Shown: positions 1 to 8,620 of the stretch, one piece after another | Numbering within the stretch: the stretch's first letter is position 1 | Layout: every line of letters starts with the position of its first letter | Origin: JACDAN01 sp963847235 | GTDB lineage: Bacteria; Actinomycetota; Thermoleophilia; Gaiellales; Gaiellaceae | Direction: 5' to 3' | Assembly (NCBI GenBank): GCA_963847235.1 | Contig: CAWJYU010000015.1 | Location: forward strand, 62,001 to 126,000 | DNA: 64,000 bases | Notes under the pieces: model-generated | The model's input: the letters and a program-made list of their open reading frames with translations, nothing else | Told to the model about the DNA's origin: nothing | Databases searched by the model: none | Made by a program: the position numbers and the translations under genes

Positions 1-22
1 CGTCGCGAACGCTGTTCGCCAT
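1..22 (-). CDS. 5' end of a truncated minus-strand gene
   Basis: Only the first seven codons (M-A-N-S-V-R-D) lie inside the window. The ATG sits at 22-20 on the minus strand and is preceded by a purine-rich GAGGAGAGGAGG ribosome-binding stretch about 5 bases upstream, which is why I call it a start. The product cannot be identified. It is divergent from the BrkB-family gene that begins at 159, so the roughly 136 bases between them should hold both promoters. Confidence 0.4.
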
Positions 23-158
23 CGTGCCTCCTCTCCTCTTCATGTGCGATCTTAGCCCTGCTGCTCCCAGATCGTGAGAGACGAGGAGGGCGCCGCCACG
101 AAGGGTTGCGGCGCTTGGCAACGGCTTATGACGCTCGAGGAGATGGCAAACATCGTCG

Positions 159-1052
159 GTGACCAACGAGCGCACACCTCGCTGGCTTAGGCGCCTGCTA
201 CAAGCGCTCCGTCGCGCCTTCCGCGCTTCGGGAAGGCACGGCTCCTCCCAGGACGCGGCCGCGATTGCGTTCCGAGTGCTCTTCTCGCTCGTTCCGCTCG
301 TCGCGCTCATGGTGGCAGCAGCCAACCTCGTCCTGCCCGAATCGAGACGGGAGGAGGTCGTCAACTGGACCATCGACACGCTCGCAGGCTCGGCCGGGCT
401 CGAGGCGAGCGTGCGGCGGGCCCTCATCCAGGACGAGACGACGATGTCGGTCGCAGGCCTCGTCGCGCTCGTCGGGTTGATCTGGGCCGCCGGAGGGATG
501 ATGGGGGCGATCCGGCGGGCATTCGTGACCATCTGGGAGCAAGCTCCCCGCGAGACCTATCTGCACGGGAAGCTCGTTGACCTCGCCGGACTCCTCGGAG
601 CGGGGCTCGCCGCGCTCGTCGCGTTCGGCCTCAGCGTCGTCGTCGACGCCGTCTCCGAAGCCGAGACCAGCCTCGGCGCGGCGCTTGGGATCGCAGGCGC
701 CGACGGGTGGCTGCGCGCAGCGACGGGCCGCGCGGCGTCATTGCTGTTCATCTTCGCCTGCTTCTGTGCGCTCTACCGGATCGTTCCGCCCGTCGTCCCG
801 CGCTGGGCGGCAATCTGGCCGGGTGCGGCAGTGGGCGCGGTCGGCCTGAAGCTCGCGACGACCGCCTACGGCACCTACCTGGCGCGGTTCGGCGAGCTCA
901 ACGTCGTCTACGGATCGCTCGGCGCAGTGCTCGGCTTCCTGCTCGTCGTCTGGGCCGGCTCGATCGCGATGCTTTTCGGCGCCGAGGTCGTCGCGGCCTG
1001 GCCGAGTCCTGACCAAGGGACGTCAGCTGACCGTACCGGCCGCGACAAGTAG
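159..1052 (+). CDS. YihY/BrkB family inner-membrane protein
   Basis: 297 aa, GTG start. The protein has a basic N-terminus followed by about six hydrophobic segments (near residues 40-60, 95-115, 140-165, 190-210, 220-240 and 250-280), the layout of the YihY/BrkB (formerly 'ribonuclease BN') family of integral membrane proteins. Typical family features are the early 'AAAIAFRVLFSLVPL' segment and the glycine-rich 'YGSLGAVLGFLLVVW' segment near the C-terminus. The family's molecular role is not settled; transport or envelope functions have been proposed. It stands alone: the next gene is convergent. Confidence 0.85.
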   Translation: MTNERTPRWLRRLLQALRRAFRASGRHGSSQDAAAIAFRVLFSLVPLVALMVAAANLVLPESRREEVVNWTIDTLAGSAGLEASVRRALIQDETTMSVAGLVALVGLIWAAGGMMGAIRRAFVTIWEQAPRETYLHGKLVDLAGLLGAGLAALVAFGLSVVVDAVSEAETSLGAALGIAGADGWLRAATGRAASLLFIFACFCALYRIVPPVVPRWAAIWPGAAVGAVGLKLATTAYGTYLARFGELNVVYGSLGAVLGFLLVVWAGSIAMLFGAEVVAAWPSPDQGTSADRTGRDK

Positions 1053-1243
1053 ATGGGCCGAACCGAGTACTACGCGAACCGAGGTGAGCTCCGCGAGGAT
1101 TTCTTCGATGGGCCAACGATAACCGTCTGATGAGGGCGTGCCTATCTCCGGCTTTGGCTCAGGGCTCGCGCGGCTCCCAGTGGACGTCGTCCATCGTGTA
1201 TGCGATCTGCCACGCCTTGCACGCCAAATCTCCAAACGGCCGA

Positions 1244-2425
1244 TCAGCCTCGTGCCTCGGCCGGCCTCCGGCCGACTTCGAGCGCTCGCGCGAGATCCGT
1301 GATCGAGAGAAGCCCGGCGAGGTGTCCGTTGTCGATTACGAGCCCACGTCTCGCGTCCGGAGCGGAAAGCTCTGCCAAGGCGTCCACGGCGGTCTCGTCC
1401 TCGGTGAGCAGCGGGACCTCGTCGAGCGAGATCATCGCGTCCCGCACGCGTTGCGTCTCCCACTCGCTGCGGGGTACCGCTGCAACCGAGGCGAAGGGGA
1501 GCAAGCCGACCGGACTGCCCCCGTCGAGGACGGGGTAGGTAGTGAACCGGTGCGACGAGGCGACCTCGTCCATGAAGCGCCCGATCGTCGAGTCGGCGTC
1601 GACGGTCACGGGCTGGCGCACCATCAGGTCGCGAACGCGCAATCCGCCTAGCGCTTGCTCGGTCGCAACGTAGCGAGCCTCCGCCTTCGCGCCCTGAAGT
1701 AGATACCAGCCGATGAAGGCGAGCCAGGCGCCGCTGAACGAGCCCTGGAAAATGAACATCACGAGGCCGAGCGCGATGAACAGATAGCCGAAGCCCTGCC
1801 CGATCTCCGATGCGACGCGGGTCGCCCAGGCGTAATCGCCCTTGGCTCGCCAGAGCGCGGCGTGCAAGACGCGGCCGCCATCGAGCGGTGACGCTGGCAA
1901 GAGGTTGAAGGCGGCCAGGATGAGGTTGATGTAGCCGAGCCAGGCCGCCGCACCGTCCACGGCGCTCGGCAGACCGGCAAGCGCGATCAACACGAACAGG
2001 ACACCCAAGCCGATCGAGACGAGCGGCCCGGCGAGGGCGACGCGAAACTCGGAGCCGGCGCTCGCGAACCGATCCTTGAACTCCGCCACGCCGCCGAACA
2101 GCCAGAGGGTGATCGAGTCGACCTCGATCCCGTCGCGGCGGGCCACCCACGAGTGGCCGAGCTCGTGCAGCAGGATCGACGCCAAGAACAGTAGCGCTGC
2201 GACGATTGCCGCTCCGAGGTACGTGCCGTCGGATAGGCCCGGGTTCTCCGATGGGAAGACGCCGTCCGCCAGTGACCAGACGATGAGGACGAAGACCGCG
2301 ATCAGGCTCCAGTGGAGCCGAACCTCGACGCCGCCAAAGCGTCCGATCGTGAAGTTCCCGTCCATCGTCCGTTCTCTGCGCTTCTCCGCGCCGCTCACGC
2401 TTTGGCGGTTGACTCGTTCAGCCAT
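1244..2425 (-). CDS. Site-2 protease family (M50) membrane metalloprotease with CBS domains
   Basis: 393 aa. The zinc-binding HELGH motif is near residue 87 and the second conserved motif 'LLPASPLDGGR' near 195, both within a multi-pass N-terminal half. The C-terminal ~125 residues form a pair of CBS domains, which usually bind adenosyl ligands. This is the SpoIVFB-like/'site-2 protease family' architecture; the substrate is unknown. The ATG at 2425 has an AGGAG box about 6 bases upstream; an internal ATG 20 codons later (M-D-G-N-F) matches where many relatives begin but lacks a clear ribosome-binding site. It converges on the BrkB gene; the 191 bases between them show no convincing gene. Confidence 0.9.
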   Translation of the reverse strand: MAERVNRQSVSGAEKRRERTMDGNFTIGRFGGVEVRLHWSLIAVFVLIVWSLADGVFPSENPGLSDGTYLGAAIVAALLFLASILLHELGHSWVARRDGIEVDSITLWLFGGVAEFKDRFASAGSEFRVALAGPLVSIGLGVLFVLIALAGLPSAVDGAAAWLGYINLILAAFNLLPASPLDGGRVLHAALWRAKGDYAWATRVASEIGQGFGYLFIALGLVMFIFQGSFSGAWLAFIGWYLLQGAKAEARYVATEQALGGLRVRDLMVRQPVTVDADSTIGRFMDEVASSHRFTTYPVLDGGSPVGLLPFASVAAVPRSEWETQRVRDAMISLDEVPLLTEDETAVDALAELSAPDARRGLVIDNGHLAGLLSITDLARALEVGRRPAEARG

Positions 2426-2638
2426 CGAGGTCTCCTCTCGCGTGCCTTCGGTGTTTCAGTTGAACAGGGACAACTCTCACTCTGGCGAGGATTCGTCGCG
2501 CCCGTGGAAGTCACTGGTCATGACGCGGCGGTGTTCCTCGCCCCGCGTCTGCCTCGTCGACGAGGAGATGCGCACGGAGCTAGCCGGACCTCCCGCACGC
2601 CACGGCATGTCGAAGACTGCGTGCATGCCCTCCGAGGC

Positions 2639-3004
2639 TTACGCGAGGAAGTCGGCGTACTCCGGCTCGAGCTGGACGATCACGTCCTCGAACTCTCCCC
2701 AGCTGACCGCCTCCCGGAGAGTCGCGAAGACGGCGCGGACCCGCTCCCGCGCCTCGTCCGGCTCGATCTCGAGCGTGCGGGCCACGCGCTGTACGAACTC
2801 GTCCGCAGAAAGGGGTAGCGCGGGGGGAGCGACGATGATCGCCGACTTCAGCTGCGCCGGAAGCTGCGCAAGCAGGTCGTAGCACTCGTCGCCGGTAATG
2901 CGGTCGCAGAGCTCTTGGAGCACGGCGATCGATGTCCGTTCGGCCTCCTCGCGGTCGATTTCGGCCCGCTCGGCAACCCGTTCGACGAAGACGTCGTACT
3001 TCAC
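2639..3004 (-). CDS. DUF2267 domain protein
   Basis: 121 aa, GTG start that overlaps the upstream stop as GTGA, so translation is probably coupled. The sequence is made of two similar helical halves, each with a 'F-V-x-R-V-A' helix ('VFVERVAERAEI' and 'EFVQRVARTLEI') followed by an E-E/D-E-A-x-x-x helix and a leucine-rich segment. That duplicated arrangement, and the central 'LAQLPAQLK', are typical of DUF2267. No catalytic residues are apparent. It is the last gene of the peroxiredoxin operon. Confidence 0.8.
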   Translation of the reverse strand: MKYDVFVERVAERAEIDREEAERTSIAVLQELCDRITGDECYDLLAQLPAQLKSAIIVAPPALPLSADEFVQRVARTLEIEPDEARERVRAVFATLREAVSWGEFEDVIVQLEPEYADFLA

Positions 3005-3330
3005 AGCGGCCGGCGGTCTTCGTGGAGGTAGTCGTAGATCCCGCGGAGGTCGTCGAGCGCGGTCTGGACGTCCTCGGGGTCCACCTCCGTCTCCGGGTCC
3101 TCGACTGCCTCCGCGATCTCCCGCGCCGCGAAGAAGTCCGCGACGATGTCTTTGTCCTCGCCTTCGAGCACGACGGGATCGTCGAGGTCGAACCCGCGCT
3201 CGCGGAGCGCCTGCTCGATGAAGCGGACGATCTCCGGCAGCGCCCGGTCGGGCTCGTCTTCCGCCATCTCCTGGAGCTCTGCCCACCGCGTCTCCCACTC
3301 GTGGAGGTCCAGACCGGGCTCGACGGCCAT
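3001..3330 (-). CDS. Acidic hypothetical protein of the redox operon
   Basis: 109 aa, strongly acidic, mostly predicted helical ('WAELQEMAEDEPDRALPEIVRFIEQALRERG' region shortened here: helices around residues 13-45 and 62-100). The ATG shares its A with the TAA stop of the upstream DsbA-like gene (TAATG) and its own stop overlaps the DUF2267 start, so it sits in the middle of a coupled operon. I do not recognise a family and see no cofactor or metal motif. It is a plausible partner of the neighbouring DUF2267 protein, but that is inference from position only. Confidence 0.7.
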   Translation of the reverse strand: MAVEPGLDLHEWETRWAELQEMAEDEPDRALPEIVRFIEQALRERGFDLDDPVVLEGEDKDIVADFFAAREIAEAVEDPETEVDPEDVQTALDDLRGIYDYLHEDRRPL

Positions 3331-3872
3331 TAGAGCTCGGACTCGATCGCTTCGACCAGCTCCTCCGCGGAGTAGCCTCCGTTGTGCCGGACGCCGTTGA
3401 TGAAGAAGGTCGGCGTCCCGTTGACGCCGCTCCGGACGCCGCTCATGAAGTCCTCGCGGACCTTCGGGCGGAACGTGTGCTCCTCGAGGTCGCGCGCGAA
3501 GCGGTTCAGGTCCAGCCCGACCAGCTCGGCGTGGACGAGCAGGTCTCGCGGCTCGAGCCGCTGCTGGTTCGTGAAGAGCAGCTCGTGCATCTCCCAAAAC
3601 CGTCCTTGGGCGCCGGCGGCCTCCGCCGCCTCGGCCGCGAGGGCGGCGTGCGGGTGGATCTGCGCGAGCGGGAAGTGCCGGTACGCGAAGCGGACGCTGT
3701 CGCCGAGCGCCGAGAGCGCCTGCTTCACGTTCGGATGCGCCGCGCCGCAGTACGGGCACTCGTAGTCGCCGTACTCGACGAGTGTGACTGGCGCGGTCTC
3801 CCGCCCGATCACGTGGTCGCGGTCGCTGACCGCAACGGTGAGCCGCGGGCGGTCGAGCAGCATCGTGCTCAT
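3330..3872 (-). CDS. DsbA-family thioredoxin-fold oxidoreductase
   Basis: 180 aa. The active site C-P-Y-C is at residues 39-42 in the context 'EYGDYECPYCG', and the cis-proline loop 'GTPTFFING' is near residue 151. An inserted helical domain lies between them, as in DsbA/FrnE-like proteins ('thioredoxin domain-containing protein'). There is no signal peptide, so it should work in the cytoplasm. Its ATG overlaps the stop of the peroxiredoxin gene (ATGA), suggesting that the two act together in peroxide or disulfide metabolism. The reducing partner is not visible. Confidence 0.9.
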   Translation of the reverse strand: MSTMLLDRPRLTVAVSDRDHVIGRETAPVTLVEYGDYECPYCGAAHPNVKQALSALGDSVRFAYRHFPLAQIHPHAALAAEAAEAAGAQGRFWEMHELLFTNQQRLEPRDLLVHAELVGLDLNRFARDLEEHTFRPKVREDFMSGVRSGVNGTPTFFINGVRHNGGYSAEELVEAIESEL

Positions 3873-4363
3873 GCGGGCACCTTCTCCTGCTGCATCGACT
3901 CGAGCGCCGTCAGGATGCCGTCTGCCCCGGGGTTGACCCCGATCGGCGAGACGTAGCTCCAGGCGATGACGCCTTTCTCGTCCACGATGAAGAGCGCACG
4001 CTCCGACATGCCGATGCTGTCGTCGTAGACGCCGTACGCCTGCGCGACCTGGCCCTTGGGGTGGAAGTCGGCGAGGAGCGGGAACCGGAGGTTGCGGGAC
4101 TGCGCGAAGGCCGCGTGGCACCAGGCGTGGTCGATCGAGATGCCGACGAGCTCCGCTCCGAGCTCCTCGAACTCGGGAAGGATCTCGTTGTAGAGCGCCA
4201 TCTGGTCGGTGCAGACGGGGCTCCAGTCGGCCGGGTAGAAGGCCATGATCAGCCGCCGGCCGCGGAAGTCGGAAAGACGCACGGACTGATCCGGCGTCGA
4301 CGCGAGCTCGAACTCGGGCGCGGTGGTCCCGGGCTCCAGTGCGGAAGTCGGATTCTCGGCCAT
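3869..4363 (-). CDS. Peroxiredoxin (AhpC/TSA family)
   Basis: 164 aa, full length for a thioredoxin-fold peroxiredoxin. The N-terminal 'APEFELASTPD' strand, 'LSDFRGRRLIMAFYPADW' segment and the peroxidatic cysteine at residue 51 in 'SPVCTDQ' are clear; a second cysteine lies near residue 82 ('HAWCHAAF'). It should reduce hydrogen or organic peroxides in the cytoplasm. It is the first gene of a four-gene operon with the DsbA-like, acidic and DUF2267 proteins, all junctions overlapping. Confidence 0.92.
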   Translation of the reverse strand: MAENPTSALEPGTTAPEFELASTPDQSVRLSDFRGRRLIMAFYPADWSPVCTDQMALYNEILPEFEELGAELVGISIDHAWCHAAFAQSRNLRFPLLADFHPKGQVAQAYGVYDDSIGMSERALFIVDEKGVIAWSYVSPIGVNPGADGILTALESMQQEKVPA

Positions 4364-4594
4364 GCCTCGCTTCTAGCCGTGAGCCGGGGCAGGTCTCACG
4401 TCTGGGGGTACGGGCCGGTAACCGGCGACCGTCGCAATAGAGTCGAGCGTACTAGGTCAGGATCTTCAGCGCGAAGCGTGGCCCCGTTCGGCAGACGGTA
4501 GGCCCGCGACTTTCCTGCACTCAGCGTTTCTCTCACCGCTCGCCCTCCGCGCGCTAGGACGAAACGAAGGGCGAGAAATGGCTTCGCTATGGGA

Positions 4595-4667
4595 TGGAGC
4601 TAGCCGGACTCGAACCGGCGACCTCCTGGGTGCGATCCAGGCGCTCTCCCAGCTGAGCTATAGCCCC
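4595..4667 (-). tRNA. tRNA-Ala(CGC)
   Basis: On the minus strand a complete cloverleaf can be folded: acceptor GGGGCTA with TAGCTCC (one G-U pair), D-arm AGCTCAGCTGGGAGAGC, anticodon stem CCTGG/CCAGG around a seven-base loop with anticodon CGC, and T-arm GCCGG-TTCGAGT-CCGGC. The discriminator is A and no CCA is encoded. CGC reads GCG alanine codons, which are abundant in this window. Confidence 0.93.
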
Positions 4668-4857
4668 GCGCGCGGCCAGTGTAGCGGCGGCATCTTCGAA
4701 AAAGGCCGCGGCGCAGGAAAAGAAGCGCGGGACGCGCGCGTCCGAGCGCGGCTGAACGAAGGGGGCAAACGAGGGATCAGGGTGCAGCGGGGTCGGTGCC
4801 GATAAGCGACCTGCAGTCGCTCGCGGAGCGGCTCTAAGCAAAGGAGAACTTCACTTC

Positions 4858-6025
4858 ATGAAGAAGTCACTATTGGTCGGCCTGGCAGCACTGCTCGTCC
4901 TCGCCACGGGGGCGACGGCTGCCGAGTCGAAGAATCAGACCCGCAACGTGAACCGCCTGTGCGTGTGGGTGGAGCAGGGCGGCACGCCGGACACGGCCTG
5001 GGACCTGAAGGCCGTCAAGGCGTACACCGCGGTCCGCAAGACCTGCATCGTCGGCAAGCGTGGCAAGCCCGGCAAGAACGGGAAGAACGGCAAGGCCGGT
5101 GCGAAGGGCGCTCAGGGAGCCGTCGGTTCCCAGGGCGCTGTCGGTTCTCAGGGCGCTGTCGGCGCCAAGGGTGACACCGGCGCGAAGGGTGCTCAGGGTG
5201 ACCAGGGCATTCAGGGCGTCAAGGGTGACACCGGAGCCAAGGGTGACCAGGGAGACCAGGGCATTCAGGGCGTCAAGGGTGACACCGGAGCCAAGGGTGA
5301 CCAGGGAGACCAGGGCATTCAGGGCGTCAAGGGTGACACCGGCAGCCAACGGCGTTGACCAGGGCAGACCAGGGCATCCACGGCATCGAGGGTGTCATGG
5401 GCCCCGAGGGTGCAATGGGTCCGCAACGGACTCGATGGGTACCGTCGGTGCTCAGGACGGTGCACGCTGGCGCTGACGGTGACGATGGCGCTGACGGCAC
5501 CAACGGCACCGACGGCACCAACGGCGTCGACGGCACCAACGGTGCCAACGGCATGAGCGTCACCTCGGCCATCGAACCGGCTGGGGCCAACTGCGCCACA
5601 GGCGGCTCCGTGTTCACCGCCGCCAACGGTGTCACCTACGCCTGCAACGGCGCGAAGGGCGACAAGGGCGATCCTGGTCAGGACGGCGAGGACGGCCAGG
5701 ACGGCACGAACGGCACGAACGGCCGGACGGCCAGGACGGCGACGGACGGCGCAGGACGGTGCCGACGGCCTCGACGGCGCGTCCATCATCACGGTCGCCG
5801 GAGAGCACGGTCGCTGGGGAGAAGACCTTCACGGTCAACTGCCCCGCTGGCTACGCCGCGCTGAGCGGCGGCTACAACATCCAGGGGTCGGTGACCGCCT
5901 CGTATCGCTCGAACAGCGCGGGCAATCCGACGGGCACGACTTCCTGGACGATCACGCAGACGTCGGGCAACTCCGACTCGGGAACGGCCTACGTCTACTG
6001 CATGCCGGTGGCACCAGCACCGTAG
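4858..6025 (+). pseudogene. Secreted collagen-like repeat protein, interrupted by frameshifts
   Basis: The first frame (4858-5358) has a clean signal peptide ending in 'TGATAA' at about residue 22, then a short domain with two cysteines, then Gly-X-Y triplets such as GDQGIQGVKGDTGAKGDQ. Collagen-like triplets then continue in other frames: frame of 5355 ('DQGIHGIEGVMGPEGAMG'), a short piece before 5476, the 5355 frame again ('DGTNGTDGTNGVDG'), the frame of 5629 ('QDGADGLDGASIITV') and finally 5759-6025, whose C-terminal domain 'TFTVNCPAGYAALSGGYN' ends with a cysteine near the stop. At least five frameshifts are needed. Because Gly-X-Y coding persists in every piece, sequence error in a repetitive GC-rich gene is at least as likely as real decay. 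A surface or secreted role is inferred from the signal peptide and collagen-like repeats. Confidence 0.75.
5203..5343 (+). repeat. 54-bp tandem repeat in the collagen-like gene
   Basis: Two complete near-identical copies of a 54-base unit begin at 5203 and 5257, followed by a partial third from 5311. Each encodes six Gly-X-Y triplets (18 residues). The unit is a multiple of 9 bases, so copy-number change would keep the collagen register. Confidence 0.85.
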
Positions 6026-6033
6026 AGCACCAA

Positions 6034-6091
6034 GGCAGGGATTCGCGTCCCTGCCTGAGCCGCGCCCCGGTTTGTCCCCGGCGCGGCTCAG
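6034..6091 (+). terminator. Double stem-loop after the collagen-like gene
   Basis: Two adjacent inverted repeats follow the stop at 6025: GGCAGGGA/TCCCTGCC (6034-6041 with 6048-6055) and a stronger 12-base-pair stem CTGAGCCGCGCC/GGCGCGGCTCAG (6055-6066 with 6080-6091). No long T-run follows, so this would be a GC-type terminator; it separates the collagen gene from the sulfite-oxidase-like gene. Confidence 0.55.
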
Positions 6092-6154
6092 GAAGGGACG
6101 CGAACCGACTTCTCCATCCGGCGGGCAGCCGTTACAGTCGCCGTGGAGGCTGTG

Positions 6155-6763
6155 ATGACGCCGATCATCTCACGCGGCTTTCGCGGTCGGCGGCGCGACG
6201 ACGGGCCGCCTGACCGCGTGCCGCCAGGGCAGTACGTCACCGACGACTTCCCCGTCCTCTCGGCCGGCCCGACCCCGCACACCACGCTCGAGGAGTGGGA
6301 CTTCACGATCGTCGGCGAGGTCGACGAGCTCCACCGCTGGACGTGGGAGGAGTTCCGCGCGCTTCCCAGCGAGGAAGTCAGCGTCGACATCCACTGCGTC
6401 ACCAAGTGGTCGAAGCTCGACACGACCTGGGAGGGCGTCCGGGTGGACACGCTGCTCGAAGGCGTCGAGACCTCCGCCGAGTACGTCGTGGCGTTCTGCG
6501 ACGGCGGCTACACGACGAACCTCCCGCTCGAGGACGTCCTCGACGGCAAGGCCTGGGTCGCGTACGCCTATGACGGCGAGCCGCTCGATCCCGAGCACGG
6601 CGGGCCCGCCCGGCTGCTCGTCCCGCACCTGTACTTCTGGAAGAGCGCGAAGTGGGTGCGCGGGCTCCGGCTCGCGTCGACTGACGAGCCCGGCTTCTGG
6701 GAGCAGAACGGCTACCACCTCTACGGCGACCCGTGGCGGGAACAGCGGTACTGGGGCGACTGA
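6155..6763 (+). CDS. Sulfite-oxidase-like molybdopterin oxidoreductase
   Basis: 202 aa from the ATG at 6155, chosen because GGAGG lies 5 bases upstream; a GTG at 6143 is possible. The molybdopterin-binding SUOX/YedY fold is recognisable from 'PGQYVTDDFPVLSAG', 'WTWEEFRALP', the Mo-ligand cysteine in 'DIHCVTKWSKLDTTWEGV' (around residue 79) and the C-terminal 'PHLYFWKSAKWVRGL' and 'FWEQNGYHLYGDPW'. No Tat signal is visible, so a cytoplasmic location is likely. The gene overlaps a flavin reductase and is followed by DUF6510, a recurrent trio in actinobacteria. Substrate unknown; sulfite or sulfoxide reactions are only family-level guesses. Confidence 0.88.
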   Translation: MTPIISRGFRGRRRDDGPPDRVPPGQYVTDDFPVLSAGPTPHTTLEEWDFTIVGEVDELHRWTWEEFRALPSEEVSVDIHCVTKWSKLDTTWEGVRVDTLLEGVETSAEYVVAFCDGGYTTNLPLEDVLDGKAWVAYAYDGEPLDPEHGGPARLLVPHLYFWKSAKWVRGLRLASTDEPGFWEQNGYHLYGDPWREQRYWGD

Positions 6764-7479
6764 CCTGGCTTCCGGTGGAAGCCGTCGAGGTCGTCCCCGA
6801 GACGCCGCGCGTCAAGACGCTTCGCCTGGACGTCCCCGACTGGCCCGGCCACCTTCCAGGTCAGCACGTCGATGTCCGGCTGACGGCTGAGGACGGCTAC
6901 CAAGCGCAGCGCAGCTACTCGATCGCCTCCCCGCCGGGCGCGCCGCAGCTCGAGCTGACGGTCGAGCTGATCGAGGACGGCGAGGTCTCGCCATACCTGG
7001 CGGACGAGCTGCAGCCGGGGGACCGCTTCGAGCTCCGCGGCCCTGTCGGCGGCTACTTCGTCTGGGAGCCGTCCCGCGGCGGGCCGCTCCTGCTCGTGGC
7101 CGGCGGCTCGGGCGTCGTCCCGTTCAGGGCGATGCTCCGCCATCTCGTTGACGAAGGCGGCGGCGTGCCGGCCACCCTGCTCCTCTCCTCGCGAAGCCGG
7201 GACGACGTGATCTACCGGGAGGAGCTCGAGCGACTCGACGGGGAGAACATTCGCGTCGTCCACACGCTGACGCGCGAGCAGCCGGAGGGCTGGGACGGCT
7301 ATGCGCGGCGCGTGGACGCCGAGATGCTCGCCGAGGTCGGGCCCGCGGCAGCCGAGCGGCCGCAGGTCTACGTCTGCGGCCCGACGCCGTTCGTCGAGAC
7401 TGTCGCGACCGCGCTCGTGGAGCTCGGCCACGAGCCTGGCCGCATACGAACCGAACGCTTCGGACCCACTGGAGGATGA
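6733..7479 (+). CDS. FAD-binding ferredoxin-reductase-type oxidoreductase
   Basis: 248 aa from a GTG that overlaps the upstream gene by 31 bases; a later start is possible because the conserved part begins around 'LPVEAVEVV'. The FAD-binding motif R-S-Y-S ('AQRSYSIASPPG') is near residue 60, the NAD(P)-binding segment 'LLVAGGSGVVPFRAML' near 122-137, and the terminal 'VYVCGPTPFVETV' near 213. There is no iron-sulfur domain. It most likely passes electrons from NAD(P)H to the sulfite-oxidase-like partner encoded just upstream. Confidence 0.88.
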   Translation: MAGTAVLGRLTWLPVEAVEVVPETPRVKTLRLDVPDWPGHLPGQHVDVRLTAEDGYQAQRSYSIASPPGAPQLELTVELIEDGEVSPYLADELQPGDRFELRGPVGGYFVWEPSRGGPLLLVAGGSGVVPFRAMLRHLVDEGGGVPATLLLSSRSRDDVIYREELERLDGENIRVVHTLTREQPEGWDGYARRVDAEMLAEVGPAAAERPQVYVCGPTPFVETVATALVELGHEPGRIRTERFGPTGG

Positions 7480-7480
7480 G

Positions 7481-7732
7481 ATGAGACTGGACGGAAACGC
7501 GGCCGCCGGGATTCTGCGCCAGGTCTTCGCGGTCGAGATGACGGAGGCGATCGGCACCTGCGCAGGGTGCGGCAAGGCCGAGGCGGTCGGAGCCGTCGTC
7601 GTCTACGACCGGGCGCCGGGCACCGTTCTCCGCTGCCCGCACTGCGAGTCGGTGCTCGTCAAGCTCGTGACCGACGGCGAGCGCGTGTGGATCGATCTGC
7701 GGGGGGTTCGGACGCTCGAGTTGCGGGTCTAA
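7481..7732 (+). CDS. DUF6510 zinc-ribbon protein
   Basis: 83 aa. ATG at 7481 with GGAGG at 7471-7475, directly after the reductase stop. Two C-x-x-C pairs (C-A-G-C near residues 27-30 and C-P-H-C near 52-55) suggest a small zinc ribbon. 'MRLDGNAAAGILRQVF' and 'WIDLRGVRTLEL' are characteristic of DUF6510, which commonly sits beside this oxidoreductase pair. Function unknown; an assembly or regulatory role for the enzyme pair is inference. Confidence 0.82.
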   Translation: MRLDGNAAAGILRQVFAVEMTEAIGTCAGCGKAEAVGAVVVYDRAPGTVLRCPHCESVLVKLVTDGERVWIDLRGVRTLELRV

Positions 7733-7761
7733 GAACTCGTTTGGAACAAGTTCCAGGCACC

Positions 7762-8620
7762 ATGCGGCCCGTGCGCCGCGTTCTCCTCGTCATTACGTTG
7801 CTCGCGGTTCTCGCGGGAGCCGCGGGCTGGACGTACGGCTCCTCGGAGGAGACGGCGCGCCCGGACCGCTTCGACAGCACCGCCGCCTGGGCGTTCCTGA
7901 AGCGCCAGGTCGCCCTCGGGCCGCGCCCCGCCGGCTCGCAGAAGTCCCGGGACCTGGGCGAGATCCTCCGCCGCTCGATCCCGCGGGGCCGATTCCAGGC
8001 CGTGCCGGGCGGGCTGCGGAACGTCGTCGGGACGATTCCCGGACGGAACCCCCGCCGCAAGGTCGTCCTCGGCGCCCACTACGACTCGAAGGACCTGGCC
8101 GGCTTCGTCGGTGCGAACGACTCGGCCTCCGGGACCGCCGTCGTCCGCCAGCTGGCGCGCACGATCAAGCCGCGGCGGCTCGGCCCGACCCTGATCGTCG
8201 TCTTCTTCGACGGTGAGGAGGCGCCGCTCGGCAAGGACGCGGCAGTTCGAGCGGTACGGCCTGCGCGGGAGCAAGGTCGCCGCTCGCGCGTTCCGCTCCG
8301 CCGAGGCGGCGATCGTCCTCGACTTCGTCGGAGACAAGGAGCTCGCGATCCCACGCGACCAGTTCTCGAGCCGCCGGCTCTGGACGAAGCTCCGGGCCGC
8401 CGCCCGTCGCACCGGCCACGCGCGCCACTTCCCGGCCCGCGAGCAGGGCGCAGTGCTCGACGACCACGTCCCGTTCATCCGCGCCGGGGTTCCGGCGATC
8501 GACCTGATCGACTTCGACTTCCCCTGCTGGCACCGGACGTGCGACGACCTCACTGCCGTCTCGCCGCGCAGCCTCGACGCTGTCGGCGAGACGATGATGG
8601 CCTTCCTCGCCGATCTGTGA
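7762..8620 (+). CDS. M28-family zinc peptidase (frameshifted near 8245)
   Basis: The N-terminal frame starts at ATG 7762 with a membrane anchor or signal segment (residues 6-22) and contains metal-ligand regions 'GAHYDSK', 'GANDSASG' and 'FDGEEAPLGK'. The frame then breaks, and the conserved remainder 'QFERYGLRGSK', 'AAIVLDFVGDKEL', 'DDHVPFIRAGVPAIDLIDF' and 'CWHRTCDDL' continues in the +1 frame to the stop at 8620. Together they make a full M28 domain (about 285 aa). The DDH-x-P-F and W-H-x-T-x-D-D motifs are shared with glutaminyl-peptide cyclotransferases, so either an aminopeptidase or a cyclase is possible. Extracytoplasmic location is likely. Every metal-binding motif is present, so I suspect a sequencing indel. 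Confidence 0.8.

Noticed and set aside
1130..1245. Short minus-strand frame between the BrkB and M50 genes (about 23 residues, ending W-E-P-R-E-P)
   Set aside because: No ribosome-binding site at a usable distance, no conserved features; left as intergenic.
5203..5343. Possible CRISPR array
   Set aside because: The 54-base units are contiguous with no unique spacers and encode Gly-X-Y triplets in frame.
7762..8620. Calling the M28 gene a glutaminyl cyclase
   Set aside because: The D-D-H-x-P-F and W-H-x-T motifs are shared with aminopeptidases, so the narrower name is not justified.
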